Numbered from the stretch's first letter, positions 52,822-62,502 are shown. The stretch: 64,000 nt of DNA from Paenibacillus sp. 32O-W (GCF_007679495.1 NZ_VEGP01000014.1:1-64000); one strand, 5' to 3'. Made by a program: numbers and translations. Notes: generated by a model not told the origin, from the sequence alone.

Positions 52822-54675
52822 TCATTCCCCTTTCGTTTGAAGAAGATACCCTTTGGACATGGCTAATCGGTTCATCTGCTTTATCTGGCGAATTGCCCCG
52901 ATCTGGGAGCGGGTTCTGTCTTCCGCCGCGAAGAATACCCTTCCGTCTGGGTCATCCTTCGATCTTCCAGCTCGTCCGGCCATCTGCACAAGGGAAGCTT
53001 CATCGAATAATTCGGCATCCGCATTCAGAATAAATACATCGGTCCGCGGAACCGTTACTCCCCTCTCCAGAATGGTCGTTGTCACCAGCATTCTGATCTT
53101 GCTCTGACGGAAGAGGATGACCTTCTCCGCTCTAAAAGGATCCATGGAGGAGGTCCCCTCGATCACAATGTTCGGGAAAGCTTCTCTCAACAGCTTCACT
53201 AGCGGCTCGACCCATTTAATCTTCGAGATGAAGATAAACAGCTGAGCCCCTCTTTCTACGGATAATTGCAGTTCCTTCAGCAAATTTGCGGGCAGCGACT
53301 GCTTCTGAACACAAGAAGCCACCGATTTCATTCGAATAAGGTTCGGGACAGGAAGCGGGTGTCTGTGATATCGAACAGGTACTTTGACATGTGGAAGCTT
53401 TTTGCGGGCTGCGGCCTTTTGCATCGGTGGAGGAGGGGTTGCTGAGAGGAATATCGTTCTTCCTTGCTCAGCCAAGGCTTTGCGCGCCGCGTACTGTAGC
53501 ATGGGATTGTTATGATACGGGAAAGCATCGAGTTCGTCGATAATGGCCATGTCAAAATATCCGTGAAAGCGAAGAAGCTGATGGGTCGTGGCCAGAGTAA
53601 TATCCCCCTGCTCCCACTTCTGCGGGCTCCCTCCGTATAGTGTCACGAGGGAATATTCGGGAAAGGCAGCTTGGAGTCTCGGCATCAATTCCAATACAAC
53701 ATCCTTGCGCGGAGTCGCTATCAGCACCCGATGGCCGCGATGGAGCTCATGTTCTATTAATGGAAAAATCATCTCCGTCTTCCCTGCCCCCGTGACGGCC
53801 CAAATCAGGAACGTATTGTCCTCTGATTGTCTGGAATGCTTCCTGGCACCTGATCGTGAAGCCAGGAAATCTAATCCGGCATAGGACGCTTCCGTTTGAG
53901 CCGGACTTAGACCCCACCGTTCCTGGAGATGCTGCTTCAATTGCTCTCCCAGAGGCACGGTATCATCCGATGCAGATGGACTGCCTTGCATCCGGATTCC
54001 CTGGACAAATAAAGAACAAAACCGGACTCGCCCCATATTGAGGCATTCTTCGCAGTACGGACAGGGCTGTCCGCAGTGGAGACATTCAGACCAGAACATC
54101 CGGCTTTCATCGGTTCCGCATCTTCTGCACCGGTAGCCCAGCGTTTTTTTCCAGCCTTTCCTTCGAACGACTTTATCCATCCCATTTCCCAACAAGATCC
54201 ATCCCTGCAAATAAGCCAACTGAATAGCGCGGCGGAGCTCCCTCTTTCCCAATAATAGATTATCGTAGCCAAGCAACGACTGAATCTCTTCATACAAAAG
54301 AGACCGGCCCTGCAACCGTCCTGCCGCTTTCTTGGTTATTTGAAGAATCTCCGTATCTATTATTTCGTCATTTTCTTCGCTTTCTATTAGCTGAAATTGA
54401 ATAGGGTTTATTTGCAAGCCTACAGGTTCCTTGCGGATTCGGCGCTCCAACTCCTCCTTAGCGGAGGAAAGCTGATGAAGGGAAATCGGCTGATTCGACA
54501 AATTCTCTATCAACCAGGCAGCCTGTCCAACAGATAGCTCCGGCTCTATTCGAATCAAACGATTTGCCCTACGGCCTTGCCCGCCTAACCAATAAGAGAC
54601 ATCCATTTGAAAATCCAGCGAGAGCTTCCATCTCCATTCTCCCTGGATTTGAACCGAGTATACAGTTACTTTCAT
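52822..54675 (-). CDS. comFA: competence DNA helicase ComFA
   Basis: 617 residues with AAGGAAGG before ATG 54675. A four-cysteine zinc site (CRRCGTDES...CLHCGQPCPYC) at about 180-205 precedes the helicase core: Walker A WAVTGAGKTEM, DEAD-type box IIDELDAFP, FLSATPPPP and the C-terminal motif VQMAGRAGRSKDDPDG. ComFA is an ATPase at the cytoplasmic face of the uptake channel and helps import single-stranded DNA. The long N-terminal part (about 1-170) shows no clear domain. Confidence 0.94.
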   Translation of the reverse strand: MKVTVYSVQIQGEWRWKLSLDFQMDVSYWLGGQGRRANRLIRIEPELSVGQAAWLIENLSNQPISLHQLSSAKEELERRIRKEPVGLQINPIQFQLIESEENDEIIDTEILQITKKAAGRLQGRSLLYEEIQSLLGYDNLLLGKRELRRAIQLAYLQGWILLGNGMDKVVRRKGWKKTLGYRCRRCGTDESRMFWSECLHCGQPCPYCEECLNMGRVRFCSLFVQGIRMQGSPSASDDTVPLGEQLKQHLQERWGLSPAQTEASYAGLDFLASRSGARKHSRQSEDNTFLIWAVTGAGKTEMIFPLIEHELHRGHRVLIATPRKDVVLELMPRLQAAFPEYSLVTLYGGSPQKWEQGDITLATTHQLLRFHGYFDMAIIDELDAFPYHNNPMLQYAARKALAEQGRTIFLSATPPPPMQKAAARKKLPHVKVPVRYHRHPLPVPNLIRMKSVASCVQKQSLPANLLKELQLSVERGAQLFIFISKIKWVEPLVKLLREAFPNIVIEGTSSMDPFRAEKVILFRQSKIRMLVTTTILERGVTVPRTDVFILNADAELFDEASLVQMAGRAGRSKDDPDGRVFFAAEDRTRSQIGAIRQIKQMNRLAMSKGYLLQTKGE

Positions 54676-54702
54676 GAATTCCTTCCTTTTCCACGTAAGC
54701 GT

Positions 54703-55101
54703 TTACCAACGCAAGGTTGTTAATGGTTTCTGCGTACTTTGCTGCAACGATACGATATGAAGCGTCTCTTCCTGGTGAGCCCGAATGTACTCCTCAAAAC
54801 CGGCGACAGATTCATAGATTTCTAAATCCTCCCGGCTCCTTCTTACCCTGCGGGCAATCTCCAGCGTTTCATCCGTCGAACCATCGTCGAATACGGCAAC
54901 CTTAATTTGGCGTCCCCTCAACCAGGAAGTAAATAATAAGGAATATAAATACCACTCTATTAAGTTCGCATTATTTTTCGTAGTGAAAATAAACCTCGTA
55001 ACCTTCGACGTTCCTCGTTGTTGTTGGAAATAGCAGACCAGGTGGACAACCAAAACAGCGGCCCCATAAACTCCGCCTATAAAAAGCAACCCAATCCCCA
55101 T
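54703..55101 (-). CDS. membrane-anchored glycosyltransferase-like fragment protein
   Basis: 132 residues from ATG 55101 with AGGAGGG seven bases upstream; a longer frame to 55146 lacks a site. One helix (about 3-22, LLFIGGVYGAAVLVVHLV) precedes a short GT-A-like stretch: TKNNANLIEWYLYSL and VAVFDDGSTDETLEIA, the last being the nucleotide-binding D-D-G-S-T-D piece of GT2 enzymes. The protein ends before the catalytic part, so it is unlikely to be an active transferase. It lies between comFA and degU; a similar small gene occurs there in related Paenibacillus as far as I recall, but I cannot confirm this. Confidence 0.6.
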   Translation of the reverse strand: MGIGLLFIGGVYGAAVLVVHLVCYFQQQRGTSKVTRFIFTTKNNANLIEWYLYSLLFTSWLRGRQIKVAVFDDGSTDETLEIARRVRRSREDLEIYESVAGFEEYIRAHQEETLHIVSLQQSTQKPLTTLRW

Positions 55102-55154
55102 AGCGGCTACCCTCCTTATGGAGATAGTATATGCCGCCATGAGCAATCGGGTTC

Positions 55155-55889
55155 CTACAACGTTACCCAGCCATTCTTAATCGCAATGATTACCGCTTGG
55201 GTACGATCGTCCACTTCCAATTTTTGCAAAATGCTGCTCACATGGTTCTTTACTGTTTTCTCGCTAATGAATAAAAATTCCCCTATTGCCTTGTTGCTCT
55301 TGCCTTCCGCCATTAATCGAAGCACTTCCGCTTCTCTCCGCGTCAGCGGACTATTAGGTGAATGAATATATTTGACCCCTGCTTCATTAACTACGGAACC
55401 GTCCGAGGAATTCCCGCTATCTTCCAGGTAGGTCATGCGCCGCAACTGATTAATCAGTTTACCGGTTACTTTAGGATGAATATAGGCATGTCCAGAAACG
55501 ACGGATCGGATTGCATTGATTAGAGATTCAGCTTCCATATCCTTCAGCAGATAACCGGAAGCCCCTTTCCGCAAAGTTTCAAAAACATAGCTTTCATCAT
55601 CATGAATCGAAAGGATAATTACTTTAATCGATGGAAAAATTTCCTTCAATCTTTGGGTCGCGGTGACTCCGTTCTCTACCGGCATATTAATGTCCATTAG
55701 AACAATATCCGGATTTAACGAATTGCACAGCTCGATGACCTGAATACCGTCCCCGCATTCTCCAATGACTTCGAGATCGCTTTCCATATTGATAATTCTT
55801 TTGACACCTTCACGAAATAGCTGATGGTCGTCAGCAAGCAGCAGCTTAACGGTTTTCTTAGGATTTTCGGTAATGACCATCCATTTCAT
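55155..55889 (-). CDS. degU: response regulator DegU
   Basis: 244 residues. Receiver domain (about 13-130): VKLLLADDHQLFREGVKR with acidic Asp20/Asp21, phosphorylation site Asp66 in VLMDINMPVENG, and the lysine in GYLLKDME. The C-terminal LuxR-type HTH has LTRREAEVLRLMAEGKSNKAIGEFL. GGGAGG lies six bases before ATG 55889, which overlaps the degS stop (ATGA). DegU controls motility, competence, exoenzymes and biofilm, which fits the flagellar and comF neighbours. Confidence 0.96.
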   Translation of the reverse strand: MKWMVITENPKKTVKLLLADDHQLFREGVKRIINMESDLEVIGECGDGIQVIELCNSLNPDIVLMDINMPVENGVTATQRLKEIFPSIKVIILSIHDDESYVFETLRKGASGYLLKDMEAESLINAIRSVVSGHAYIHPKVTGKLINQLRRMTYLEDSGNSSDGSVVNEAGVKYIHSPNSPLTRREAEVLRLMAEGKSNKAIGEFLFISEKTVKNHVSSILQKLEVDDRTQAVIIAIKNGWVTL

Positions 55890-57040
55890 TCCTCCCTTTG
55901 CTCAGGATTAATCGGAATCAGCATTGTAATTTTGGTGCCTTCGCCTTTTTTCGACTCAATGTCGATTTTCCCTTCCAGCAAGTCGATCCGTTCCTGCATC
56001 CCTATCAGACCGTAGTGGCTGCTAGTGATCATCTTAGACTCCATCTCCTCGACATTAAACCCAATTCCGTTATCTTTAATAACGATTTGGGTCATATGCT
56101 TCTGAAAGGTTATCGTTAATGAGATATAGGTGGCTTTAGCATGCTTCAATACATTGGAGAATGCCTCTTGAATCAGACGGTATACGGCTACCTCCATCTC
56201 GGATGGAAGCCGTTTCTCCCTTCCCGCTAATTCAAATCGCGTTCTTATTTTCGATTTCTCTTCAAAATCCTGTACAAATTTGTGAAGGGTGGGGATTAGG
56301 CCTAAATCGTCCAGGGCCATAGGGCGGAGGTTGAAAATCATTTTGCGGACCTCTTCCAGCCCGTCTCTTACCTGACCTTTAAGATCGCTCAGTTCTTCCT
56401 TTACCGAATCTAGATTTTCTTGACTCAGCATCCGTTCCGCTATCTCCGTTCTCAGAACAACATGGGCCATCGTTTGAGCTAAACCGTCATGAATTTCCCG
56501 CGCAATCCGCTTCCGTTCTTCTTCCTGTGCCATAATAATTTTCAAGCCAAGCATCTGTCTGTTCTTGGCTGATTCCAACATACGCGTAACCTGATTTAAA
56601 TCACCGGATAAGTACTCCAGAACGACATTCATCTGGGAAACCAGCGTCTCCGCACGTTCCACCTGCCGTTCCACACTGCGAATCCGCTTCTGCAGATCAT
56701 CCCGGCGCATCTTCAAATGATGCTCCTTCTCCCTGTATATGGTTAGCTGCAATTGTAATTGGGTTGCCGCTTCGTAAGCAATCCGGATATCCTCTTCCGT
56801 GAAGCGGTGAAAATCCCGGCTTACCTCCGTAAGCCGAATTCTCGATCTTCGGTAGTCCAGCTCAAGCTTATCCACTTGTTGAATGGTCAACGTGGTCTCC
56901 TCTATCACCTGTTGAAGCTCACGGTTCAGGGCATCCAGTTCATTGCGGGCGCTTTCACTGATCTCATATATTTTATACTTGCTGCTTTCCATTACATGAA
57001 TGGCGTCCTTAATGACACGATCTATGGCATCTACCTTCAC
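55886..57040 (-). CDS. degS: cytoplasmic sensor histidine kinase DegS
   Basis: 384 residues from a GTG start at 57040 with a weak site (GGGATAGA). No membrane helix: an N-terminal sensor coiled coil (about 20-160) leads to HisKA_3 with the phosphorylated histidine (about residue 184) in RKRIAREIHDGLAQTMAHV. The HATPase domain has VKDNGIGF-like text (IVIKDNGIGFNVEEME) and GLIGMQERIDLLEG. DegS phosphorylates DegU, encoded directly after it. Confidence 0.96.
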   Translation of the reverse strand: MKVDAIDRVIKDAIHVMESSKYKIYEISESARNELDALNRELQQVIEETTLTIQQVDKLELDYRRSRIRLTEVSRDFHRFTEEDIRIAYEAATQLQLQLTIYREKEHHLKMRRDDLQKRIRSVERQVERAETLVSQMNVVLEYLSGDLNQVTRMLESAKNRQMLGLKIIMAQEEERKRIAREIHDGLAQTMAHVVLRTEIAERMLSQENLDSVKEELSDLKGQVRDGLEEVRKMIFNLRPMALDDLGLIPTLHKFVQDFEEKSKIRTRFELAGREKRLPSEMEVAVYRLIQEAFSNVLKHAKATYISLTITFQKHMTQIVIKDNGIGFNVEEMESKMITSSHYGLIGMQERIDLLEGKIDIESKKGEGTKITMLIPINPEQREE

Positions 57041-57200
57041 TCTATCCCACTCTATCCTTTACCCCTTTAACTCATCGGGTTATTCCCTCAATGATACTAT
57101 ACTAACACATTTCGGAAACATTTGAAGAGTTTCGATGGAACTATTTTACCATATTTACATGCCACTTAAAGGACGCCATGCAGAAGTTTTACAAGAATTG

Positions 57201-57221
57201 TCGAATTTTTCAAAAATTCGA
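57201..57221. repeat. near-perfect 21-bp palindrome upstream of degS
   Basis: TCGAATTTTT-C-AAAAATTCGA, 161 bases before the degS start. It could be an operator or a remnant terminator of the gene at 57285; there is no T-run outside the stem. A small second stem (TTCCAA/TTGGAA, 57254-57271) lies beside it. Confidence 0.45.
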
Positions 57222-57284
57222 CCTTGTTTTATCGATCTATAAGCTTAATTTAGTTCCAACCCTTATTGGAATTTCTAGTTCAAA

Positions 57285-59942
57285 CTACTCCAGTGTGACA
57301 GTAAGTGTCTCCTGATCCCAAGAAACTTTCCAGCCAAAGTTTTCTGTCAAAATTCTTAGAGGCATCATTGTGCGCTCATTCATTAATTGTGGAGGTACTT
57401 CGGCGGTAACCACTTTGCCGTTAACCACCAGATCCAGTTGATCCAGCCATAGTTCAGCCATCTGTCCGTCTTTAAAAATCGTCACTTTCCGTTCGGTATC
57501 CCCTTCGTTCCAAGGAATGACCTCGCCGCCGAGGGCCTCCACTACAAAACGAACAGGCACCAATGTATTTCCGCTAATGAGTACCGGGGCTTGGTCAATC
57601 GTCATGCTCTCACCGTTGACCGTAATCTTCGGCTCATCGATAGTCAGGCTTACTTTGTTTCGCTTAGGATTTGGGACTTCCGTCTTATAATGCAGCTTAA
57701 TATCGTCTAATGCAACGGTTCCCTTACGGGCTCTATCCGCTCTTCCTTGCTCTATGTCCGCAATATAAATTCGCTTCAATTGTACCGGATAAGCCATGTC
57801 CAGATTGGAGAAGTTCCCCTTCACCGTTTTCCAACCATCCCAGTTTATCTCTTTGGCGAGATCTACCCGATGGGTTTGGCCGGCTGCATCAATTAGTTCT
57901 GCACGTAACCAATTGCCGCTGTTATCGCCCCACACATTAACACTCATCGATTGGGGCTCGCCTTCCAGCAATACACCTTCTTGTCCAAAATCAGCGTATG
58001 CCGCCAAAGTTCCTGTTTCAGCAATCAATTCATAGTCCATTTGTACCGCATAGTTATCCATTGCCAAGCCAAACATTCCCGCTACTCGACTTATCTCGCC
58101 AGTTACACCTTCTGTAGAGCTGAAGGATACCGCCGGATTACTCTGTCCAAAATCAGCCCAAAGCTTCTCCGACCCCAGCGGCAGATTCAGAATCGTGCTG
58201 AAACCGTCATAACTGGCAATCAACTGTCCTGCACTTGTTCCTTGAATATCGGTAATATGAAGAGTGTCTCCCTTGATTTCCCCTTGAAACCCTTTGATCT
58301 GCCATTGGAATGATTCCGCGGGAACGGTTCTTTCTGTGCCGTCTTTTAATTTGGCCTTAACGGACAATTGAATCTCTTCGTTATTCATCAGCACTCCACT
58401 GGAAGGCTGTATGGTCAAGCTTTCAATATCTTCCCTGCGAACAACATCCACCTCTTTGCTGGAGGTAGCTTGTCCTGACGAGACGGAAATCGTAGCTTTC
58501 CCCGCTTGCGTAAGTGTGAAGACGTTGTTTTCGAAGGTACCCATGCCATCCGTACTACTCCAAACCGCGTTGTCGTCCAAATTTGTAATCGGGTTATAAT
58601 AAGTATCATAGCCTCTTGCGTAATAAGCTGCCGATTCATTGACGAATAATTTCTTCGGTCCGGAAATGTTCAATCCAAGCGCTTCTCCCTTAGGGGCAAG
58701 AGTGTATACACCAATCCCATTAACAATTTCGCGCTGATAGTTAGACTCTGGAGCAGCAACCAACTCCACACCGGTTTCCCCAAGCGGGCGGGCTACCATC
58801 TGGGAGGAACCTCCGCCGTCCAGATTCATTCCTTTCCAGATTCCAATCTGGGTCATAACATCCTGCATTTCGGCAAAGCTCATTCCATCACTGTTCGCAT
58901 TATCTTCCACATTTATAAGATAAACATATTTTTCATCCTGGGAGTAACCAATTGCGGTACGCGCCCTGGCCTTTGTGTAATCCGCATCTTTTCTAGACAA
59001 GGCTGCAGGCTGCCCATTATCCACTAGAATCGTATGACCACCGATCATCATTTGAAAATCTTCGGCATCGTACGGACGGCTGGGATCCCTCGGGACTATA
59101 TTATAGGCAGAATGAATGGGGTCTCCTATCTTCAAGTTATCCTGAACAAATTGTGCTCCTGCACCCGCTGCCCTAAGTATGTACCCGTCTTCGGGAGGTG
59201 CCATCTCAAAAATTCCATTTACTTTAATATCTTGAATAATGCCGTTCTGAACCAGCACTTCCGTTGGAACCGTCACCCCATCATTGGCACGGTCTGAGCT
59301 TCCCCAAGAACTGGTATAGAGGAAAATACTATCTATCATACTGTGCTGCCCACTAGGTTCAAACCAATAGTAAGTTTTATTAACGCCACCCAAATAATAG
59401 CTATTTCCATTGGCGGCCGTAACCGATCCGGTGAAAGTAAACATATCAATGACCGGCTTGTTATCTTTGGTCAATCCAAAGCTGTAGAAGCCCGGCAGTT
59501 CATTCGGGGTAGCCATAATCTCTCCGCCGGACATTTGCGGTCCCATCGGAGCTAGGTTTGCTTTAGTATTATAGAAGTCTCCGTTCACTCCGGCTACGGC
59601 ACCGGTCTCCAGCGCCATTTTCTTTACTGTATTTTTCGTTGTAAATTTGCCGCCTTTTCCGGTCATCACATCCAACTTGACCATAGGGTTTTCCAACGCT
59701 ACTTCAATCACATTGACGTTGACGTGAGCAGGCTTATTATTACGGGTAGACACCCAGTCGTATTTTTTCAGAATCGCACCAGCGGTAATAATCTCTTGCC
59801 CCTTATAAGTTACAGTTCCGCTGGCAGAAGCTGTCTCAGCCGAAAAGGACCATGTCTGCAAAACCAGCATGAACGCTAATACCCAAGTCAAAGCTTTTAC
59901 ATAGCGTTTTTTTCTTTTTTTACGCTTCTCTTGCTGTTGCAT
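57285..59942 (-). CDS. secreted phosphodiester glycosidase-like protein with copper amine oxidase N-like domain
   Basis: 885 residues with GGAGGAG before ATG 59942. A basic N-terminus (KRKKRKKRY) and hydrophobic stretch form a signal peptide cleaved near ASA (about residue 40). The NAGPA-type phosphodiester glycosidase domain (about 75-415) includes AGVNGDFYNTKANLAPMG, RARTAIGYSQDEKYVYLINV and WKGMNLDGGGSSQM. A bacterial Ig-like part (about 425-510) and a beta domain follow, then a C-terminal stalk-type domain (about 770-885) with NTLVPVRFVVEALGG and ERTMMPLRILTENFGWKVSWD, thought to attach to the wall. It may cleave a phosphodiester-linked sugar of the envelope. Confidence 0.88.
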   Translation of the reverse strand: MQQQEKRKKRKKRYVKALTWVLAFMLVLQTWSFSAETASASGTVTYKGQEIITAGAILKKYDWVSTRNNKPAHVNVNVIEVALENPMVKLDVMTGKGGKFTTKNTVKKMALETGAVAGVNGDFYNTKANLAPMGPQMSGGEIMATPNELPGFYSFGLTKDNKPVIDMFTFTGSVTAANGNSYYLGGVNKTYYWFEPSGQHSMIDSIFLYTSSWGSSDRANDGVTVPTEVLVQNGIIQDIKVNGIFEMAPPEDGYILRAAGAGAQFVQDNLKIGDPIHSAYNIVPRDPSRPYDAEDFQMMIGGHTILVDNGQPAALSRKDADYTKARARTAIGYSQDEKYVYLINVEDNANSDGMSFAEMQDVMTQIGIWKGMNLDGGGSSQMVARPLGETGVELVAAPESNYQREIVNGIGVYTLAPKGEALGLNISGPKKLFVNESAAYYARGYDTYYNPITNLDDNAVWSSTDGMGTFENNVFTLTQAGKATISVSSGQATSSKEVDVVRREDIESLTIQPSSGVLMNNEEIQLSVKAKLKDGTERTVPAESFQWQIKGFQGEIKGDTLHITDIQGTSAGQLIASYDGFSTILNLPLGSEKLWADFGQSNPAVSFSSTEGVTGEISRVAGMFGLAMDNYAVQMDYELIAETGTLAAYADFGQEGVLLEGEPQSMSVNVWGDNSGNWLRAELIDAAGQTHRVDLAKEINWDGWKTVKGNFSNLDMAYPVQLKRIYIADIEQGRADRARKGTVALDDIKLHYKTEVPNPKRNKVSLTIDEPKITVNGESMTIDQAPVLISGNTLVPVRFVVEALGGEVIPWNEGDTERKVTIFKDGQMAELWLDQLDLVVNGKVVTAEVPPQLMNERTMMPLRILTENFGWKVSWDQETLTVTLE

Positions 59943-60031
59943 TTGCTTTTCTCTCCTCCAAATTTATTAGTCTCTCATTCTTTTTCTCTAGTATTAGACT
60001 CTACTTATAGGTAAAAAGTTACGTTAATCAA

Positions 60032-60062
60032 CAAAAAAACGCCTATTAGGAAAAATAGGCGT
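60032..60062 (-). terminator. terminator of metK
   Basis: ACGCCTATT (60039-60047) and AATAGGCGT (60054-60062) form a stem followed on the minus strand by TTTTTTTGTTG. Confidence 0.85.
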
Positions 60063-60134
60063 CGGAATTTTGTCGAATTAAGTTAATTTATACTTTGAAA
60101 AGCAATCGATGCTGTTATTTTATATCTGTGTAAT

Positions 60135-61340
60135 TTAGTTCATTGCTTCCTGCTTAAGAATTTCGGCCTTATCCGTTCTTTCCCAAGGAAGATCAATGTC
60201 TGTCCGTCCAAAATGGCCGTAAGCCGCTGTTTGCTTATAAATAGGATTTCTTAAACCAAGTTCCTTAATAATGCCTGCAGAGCGAAGGTCGAAATGTTTG
60301 CGAATGAGTTCAACAAGCTTTGCTTCGCTTACTTTGCCTGTTCCGAATGTGTCTACACTTATGGAAACAGGGCGAGCTACTCCAATAGCATAGGCTAATT
60401 GAATTTCACACTTATCCGCAAGACCTGCAGCCACGATATTCTTTGCCACATATCGTGCGGCATAAGCGGCAGAGCGGTCAACCTTAGTCGGGTCTTTCCC
60501 CGAGAACGCTCCTCCGCCGTGGCGGGCATATCCGCCGTAAGTATCTACAATAATTTTACGACCGGTTAAGCCGGCATCCCCTTGAGGACCTCCAATAACA
60601 AATCGGCCTGTCGGATTAATGAAATACTTCGTATCTGCGTCCAAAAATTGTTCAGGAACTACTGGCAGGATAACATGCTCTTTAATATCCTTCTGAATTT
60701 GCTCCAATGTAATATCTTCAGCATGCTGAGTAGACACAACGATAGTATCCACCCTTACCGGCTTGTCTCCTTCGTATTCGACCGTTACCTGCGTTTTCCC
60801 GTCTGGGCGCAGATAGCTCAAAGTTCCATCTTTACGAACTTCGGCCAACCGGCGGGACAACCGATGGGCCAATGCAATCGGCATCGGCATGTATTCAGGA
60901 GTTTCATTCACGGCGAAACCGAACATAAGGCCTTGATCGCCTGCTCCAAGCGCTTCAATCTCTTCATCCGTCATCTGTCCCTCACGGGCTTCCAGAGCAC
61001 GGTCAACCCCCTGAGCGATGTCAGCGGACTGTTCGTTTAAAGATGTTAAAACAGCGCAGGTTTTATAATCAAAACCATATTTTGCGCGAGTATATCCAAT
61101 GTCCTTAATCGTATTACGCACAATCGCAGGAATGTCCACATAATCCGCACGGCTCGAAATTTCCCCAATCACGAGAACGAGCCCTGTCGCTACAGATACT
61201 TCACATGCTACACGAGCGTTAGGGTCTTCTTTAAGAAATGCATCTAAAACCGCGTCCGAAATCTGGTCACAAATCTTATCGGGATGACCTTCCGTCACCG
61301 ATTCCGAAGTAAATAAACGTCTATTACTTGAAGTCGTCAC
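60135..61340 (-). CDS. metK: S-adenosylmethionine synthetase
   Basis: 401 residues from GTG 61340 with GGGAGGTC eight bases upstream; a longer frame to 61394 runs through the leader hairpin. Conserved motifs: [24 protein letters not shown] (in part), [12 protein letters not shown] and [16 protein letters not shown]. The enzyme makes SAM from methionine and ATP. It is essential in most bacteria. The leader has an attenuator-like hairpin but no recognisable S-box. Single-gene unit. Confidence 0.97.
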   Translation of the reverse strand: MTTSSNRRLFTSESVTEGHPDKICDQISDAVLDAFLKEDPNARVACEVSVATGLVLVIGEISSRADYVDIPAIVRNTIKDIGYTRAKYGFDYKTCAVLTSLNEQSADIAQGVDRALEAREGQMTDEEIEALGAGDQGLMFGFAVNETPEYMPMPIALAHRLSRRLAEVRKDGTLSYLRPDGKTQVTVEYEGDKPVRVDTIVVSTQHAEDITLEQIQKDIKEHVILPVVPEQFLDADTKYFINPTGRFVIGGPQGDAGLTGRKIIVDTYGGYARHGGGAFSGKDPTKVDRSAAYAARYVAKNIVAAGLADKCEIQLAYAIGVARPVSISVDTFGTGKVSEAKLVELIRKHFDLRSAGIIKELGLRNPIYKQTAAYGHFGRTDIDLPWERTDKAEILKQEAMN

Positions 61341-61371
61341 TTCTTCGACCTCCCTATTCAAATATGCTTTA

Positions 61372-61411
61372 CACAAAAAACCAACCTTCTCCAATTAGGA
61401 GAGATGGTTGG
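61372..61411 (-). terminator. terminator-like hairpin in the metK leader
   Basis: Minus strand CCAACCATCTCTCC-TAATT-GGAGAAGGTTGG then TTTTTTG. It begins about 15-20 bases after the start site predicted from the promoter at 61429-61457 and ends about 35 bases before the metK start. It might instead end the SASP transcript, whose stop is 79 bases away. Confidence 0.7.
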
Positions 61412-61428
61412 AATACCTTCATTAATTC

Positions 61429-61457
61429 ATAGTACTTTATTTGTCTAAAGCTGTCAA
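61429..61457 (-). promoter_or_regulatory. predicted metK promoter
   Basis: Minus strand TTGACA (61457-61452), a 17-base spacer and TACTAT (61434-61429), close to the sigma-A consensus. It lies between the SASP gene and the leader hairpin. Confidence 0.7.
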
Positions 61458-61489
61458 TCGGTGACTTGCCTGATTTAGCGCGGAATTAT

Positions 61490-61774
61490 TTAGGATAAGG
61501 AAAAGAGAGCTTCTTCTGCTTTTTGGATCAATCTTTTGGTTATGGTACCACCAACAGCCCCCGTGTCCCGGGTGGCAATATGCCCCCAATAATCTTCACG
61601 AACCGCCGGGGAAGCAACGGATCCTAATTCTGCAGCGAATTCAGTATCCAACGCCGCTGTTTGATAATATTGCTGGCCCACCGGAAGCCCTAATTCAGCA
61701 GCAATTTCGTATTTCATTTGATCCAAGGCCTGTTTGCTTGCAGGTACTACTTTATTGTTATTGGACTTTGCCAT
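61490..61774 (-). CDS. alpha/beta-type small acid-soluble spore protein
   Basis: 94 residues from ATG 61774 with AAGGAGGTG about 9 bases upstream; a GTG at 61786 overlaps that site. QALDQMKYEIAAELGLP holds the GPR protease cleavage site region, and GAVGGTITKRLIQKAEEAL is the second conserved SASP block. These proteins coat spore DNA and protect it from UV; GPR degrades them at germination. The middle stretch is longer than in classical 60-75-residue SASPs. Expression is expected in the forespore under sigma-G. It shows that the organism forms spores. Confidence 0.93.
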   Translation of the reverse strand: MAKSNNNKVVPASKQALDQMKYEIAAELGLPVGQQYYQTAALDTEFAAELGSVASPAVREDYWGHIATRDTGAVGGTITKRLIQKAEEALFSLS

Positions 61775-61863
61775 TGCTAGAGTCACCTCCTTATATCGTG
61801 TAACCCTAGTATGGCTTGTCCTTCGACCTACAAACGTATAACTTTATGCCATGAGGGGAAAAA

Positions 61864-62445
61864 TTATGGCGTAACTTTAGAGCCGTCTTTGTTAGTTACC
61901 ATGTAATTGCCTTTAACCATTACATATATGACGGTTTGGTTACTTGTATCCGATTGAATACCGCGTCCTTCTCTTGGGAATAATAATAAATGATTCAATT
62001 CAATGACGGTTCCTGCTGACAAATCTTTTCCTGAGGTAACATCGGGAATCCCATTATCGTCACTGCTTACGGCAATGGCTTTGCCATTCCGCACTATAAC
62101 CTCCGTCCCGGGGGCAGCATATAAAGTCTGGCCAGGATCTAGTTCAACTACCGTCACTTCTAGACTGCTTCCAACCGAAGAGCCGGACCCTGAACCTGCC
62201 TGTATTTCTTTAAGAATTTCTTCCTTCAGCTTTTGAAGATCAATATCTGTTGTTGCCGGGGTGCCACCGCCTCCGGTTATAGCCTTAATTTGCTGATCTA
62301 CATAACTTTTTGTAACTAACGGATCGTCAGCCGTTCCAGGCTTTTCACCAGCTCCGGTATCAGCACTTGTCGTCATAATCGAACCAAGCCACAATCCCGC
62401 TCCCAACAAAACGGGGGCCGCTATAAACTTCCATTTCGATTTCAT
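61864..62445 (-). CDS. secreted protein of unknown function
   Basis: 193 residues with AGAGGTGAC before ATG 62445. Signal peptide MKSKWKFIAAPVLLGAGLWLGSI... is cleaved near TSA (about residue 28). A polar linker with DPLVTKSYVDQQIKAIT and a short coiled part (LQKLKEEILKEI) leads to a Gly/Ser-rich spacer, then a compact C-terminal domain (about 95-193) with GQTLYAAPGTEVIVRNGKAIAVS and GNYMVTNKDGSKV. The same start and domain pattern is common in Paenibacillus exoproteins as I recall; no function is known to me. Confidence 0.7.
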   Translation of the reverse strand: MKSKWKFIAAPVLLGAGLWLGSIMTTSADTGAGEKPGTADDPLVTKSYVDQQIKAITGGGGTPATTDIDLQKLKEEILKEIQAGSGSGSSVGSSLEVTVVELDPGQTLYAAPGTEVIVRNGKAIAVSSDDNGIPDVTSGKDLSAGTVIELNHLLLFPREGRGIQSDTSNQTVIYVMVKGNYMVTNKDGSKVTP

Positions 62446-62502
62446 AAAGTCACCTCTTGTTCTTTTTTAAACCAGGCTAACTACATTAAACCAAAACCGG
62501 AC

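Noticed and set aside
61340-61490. SAM-I (S-box) riboswitch before metK
   Set aside because: The conserved S-box stretches are not present and the leader after the predicted start site is too short.
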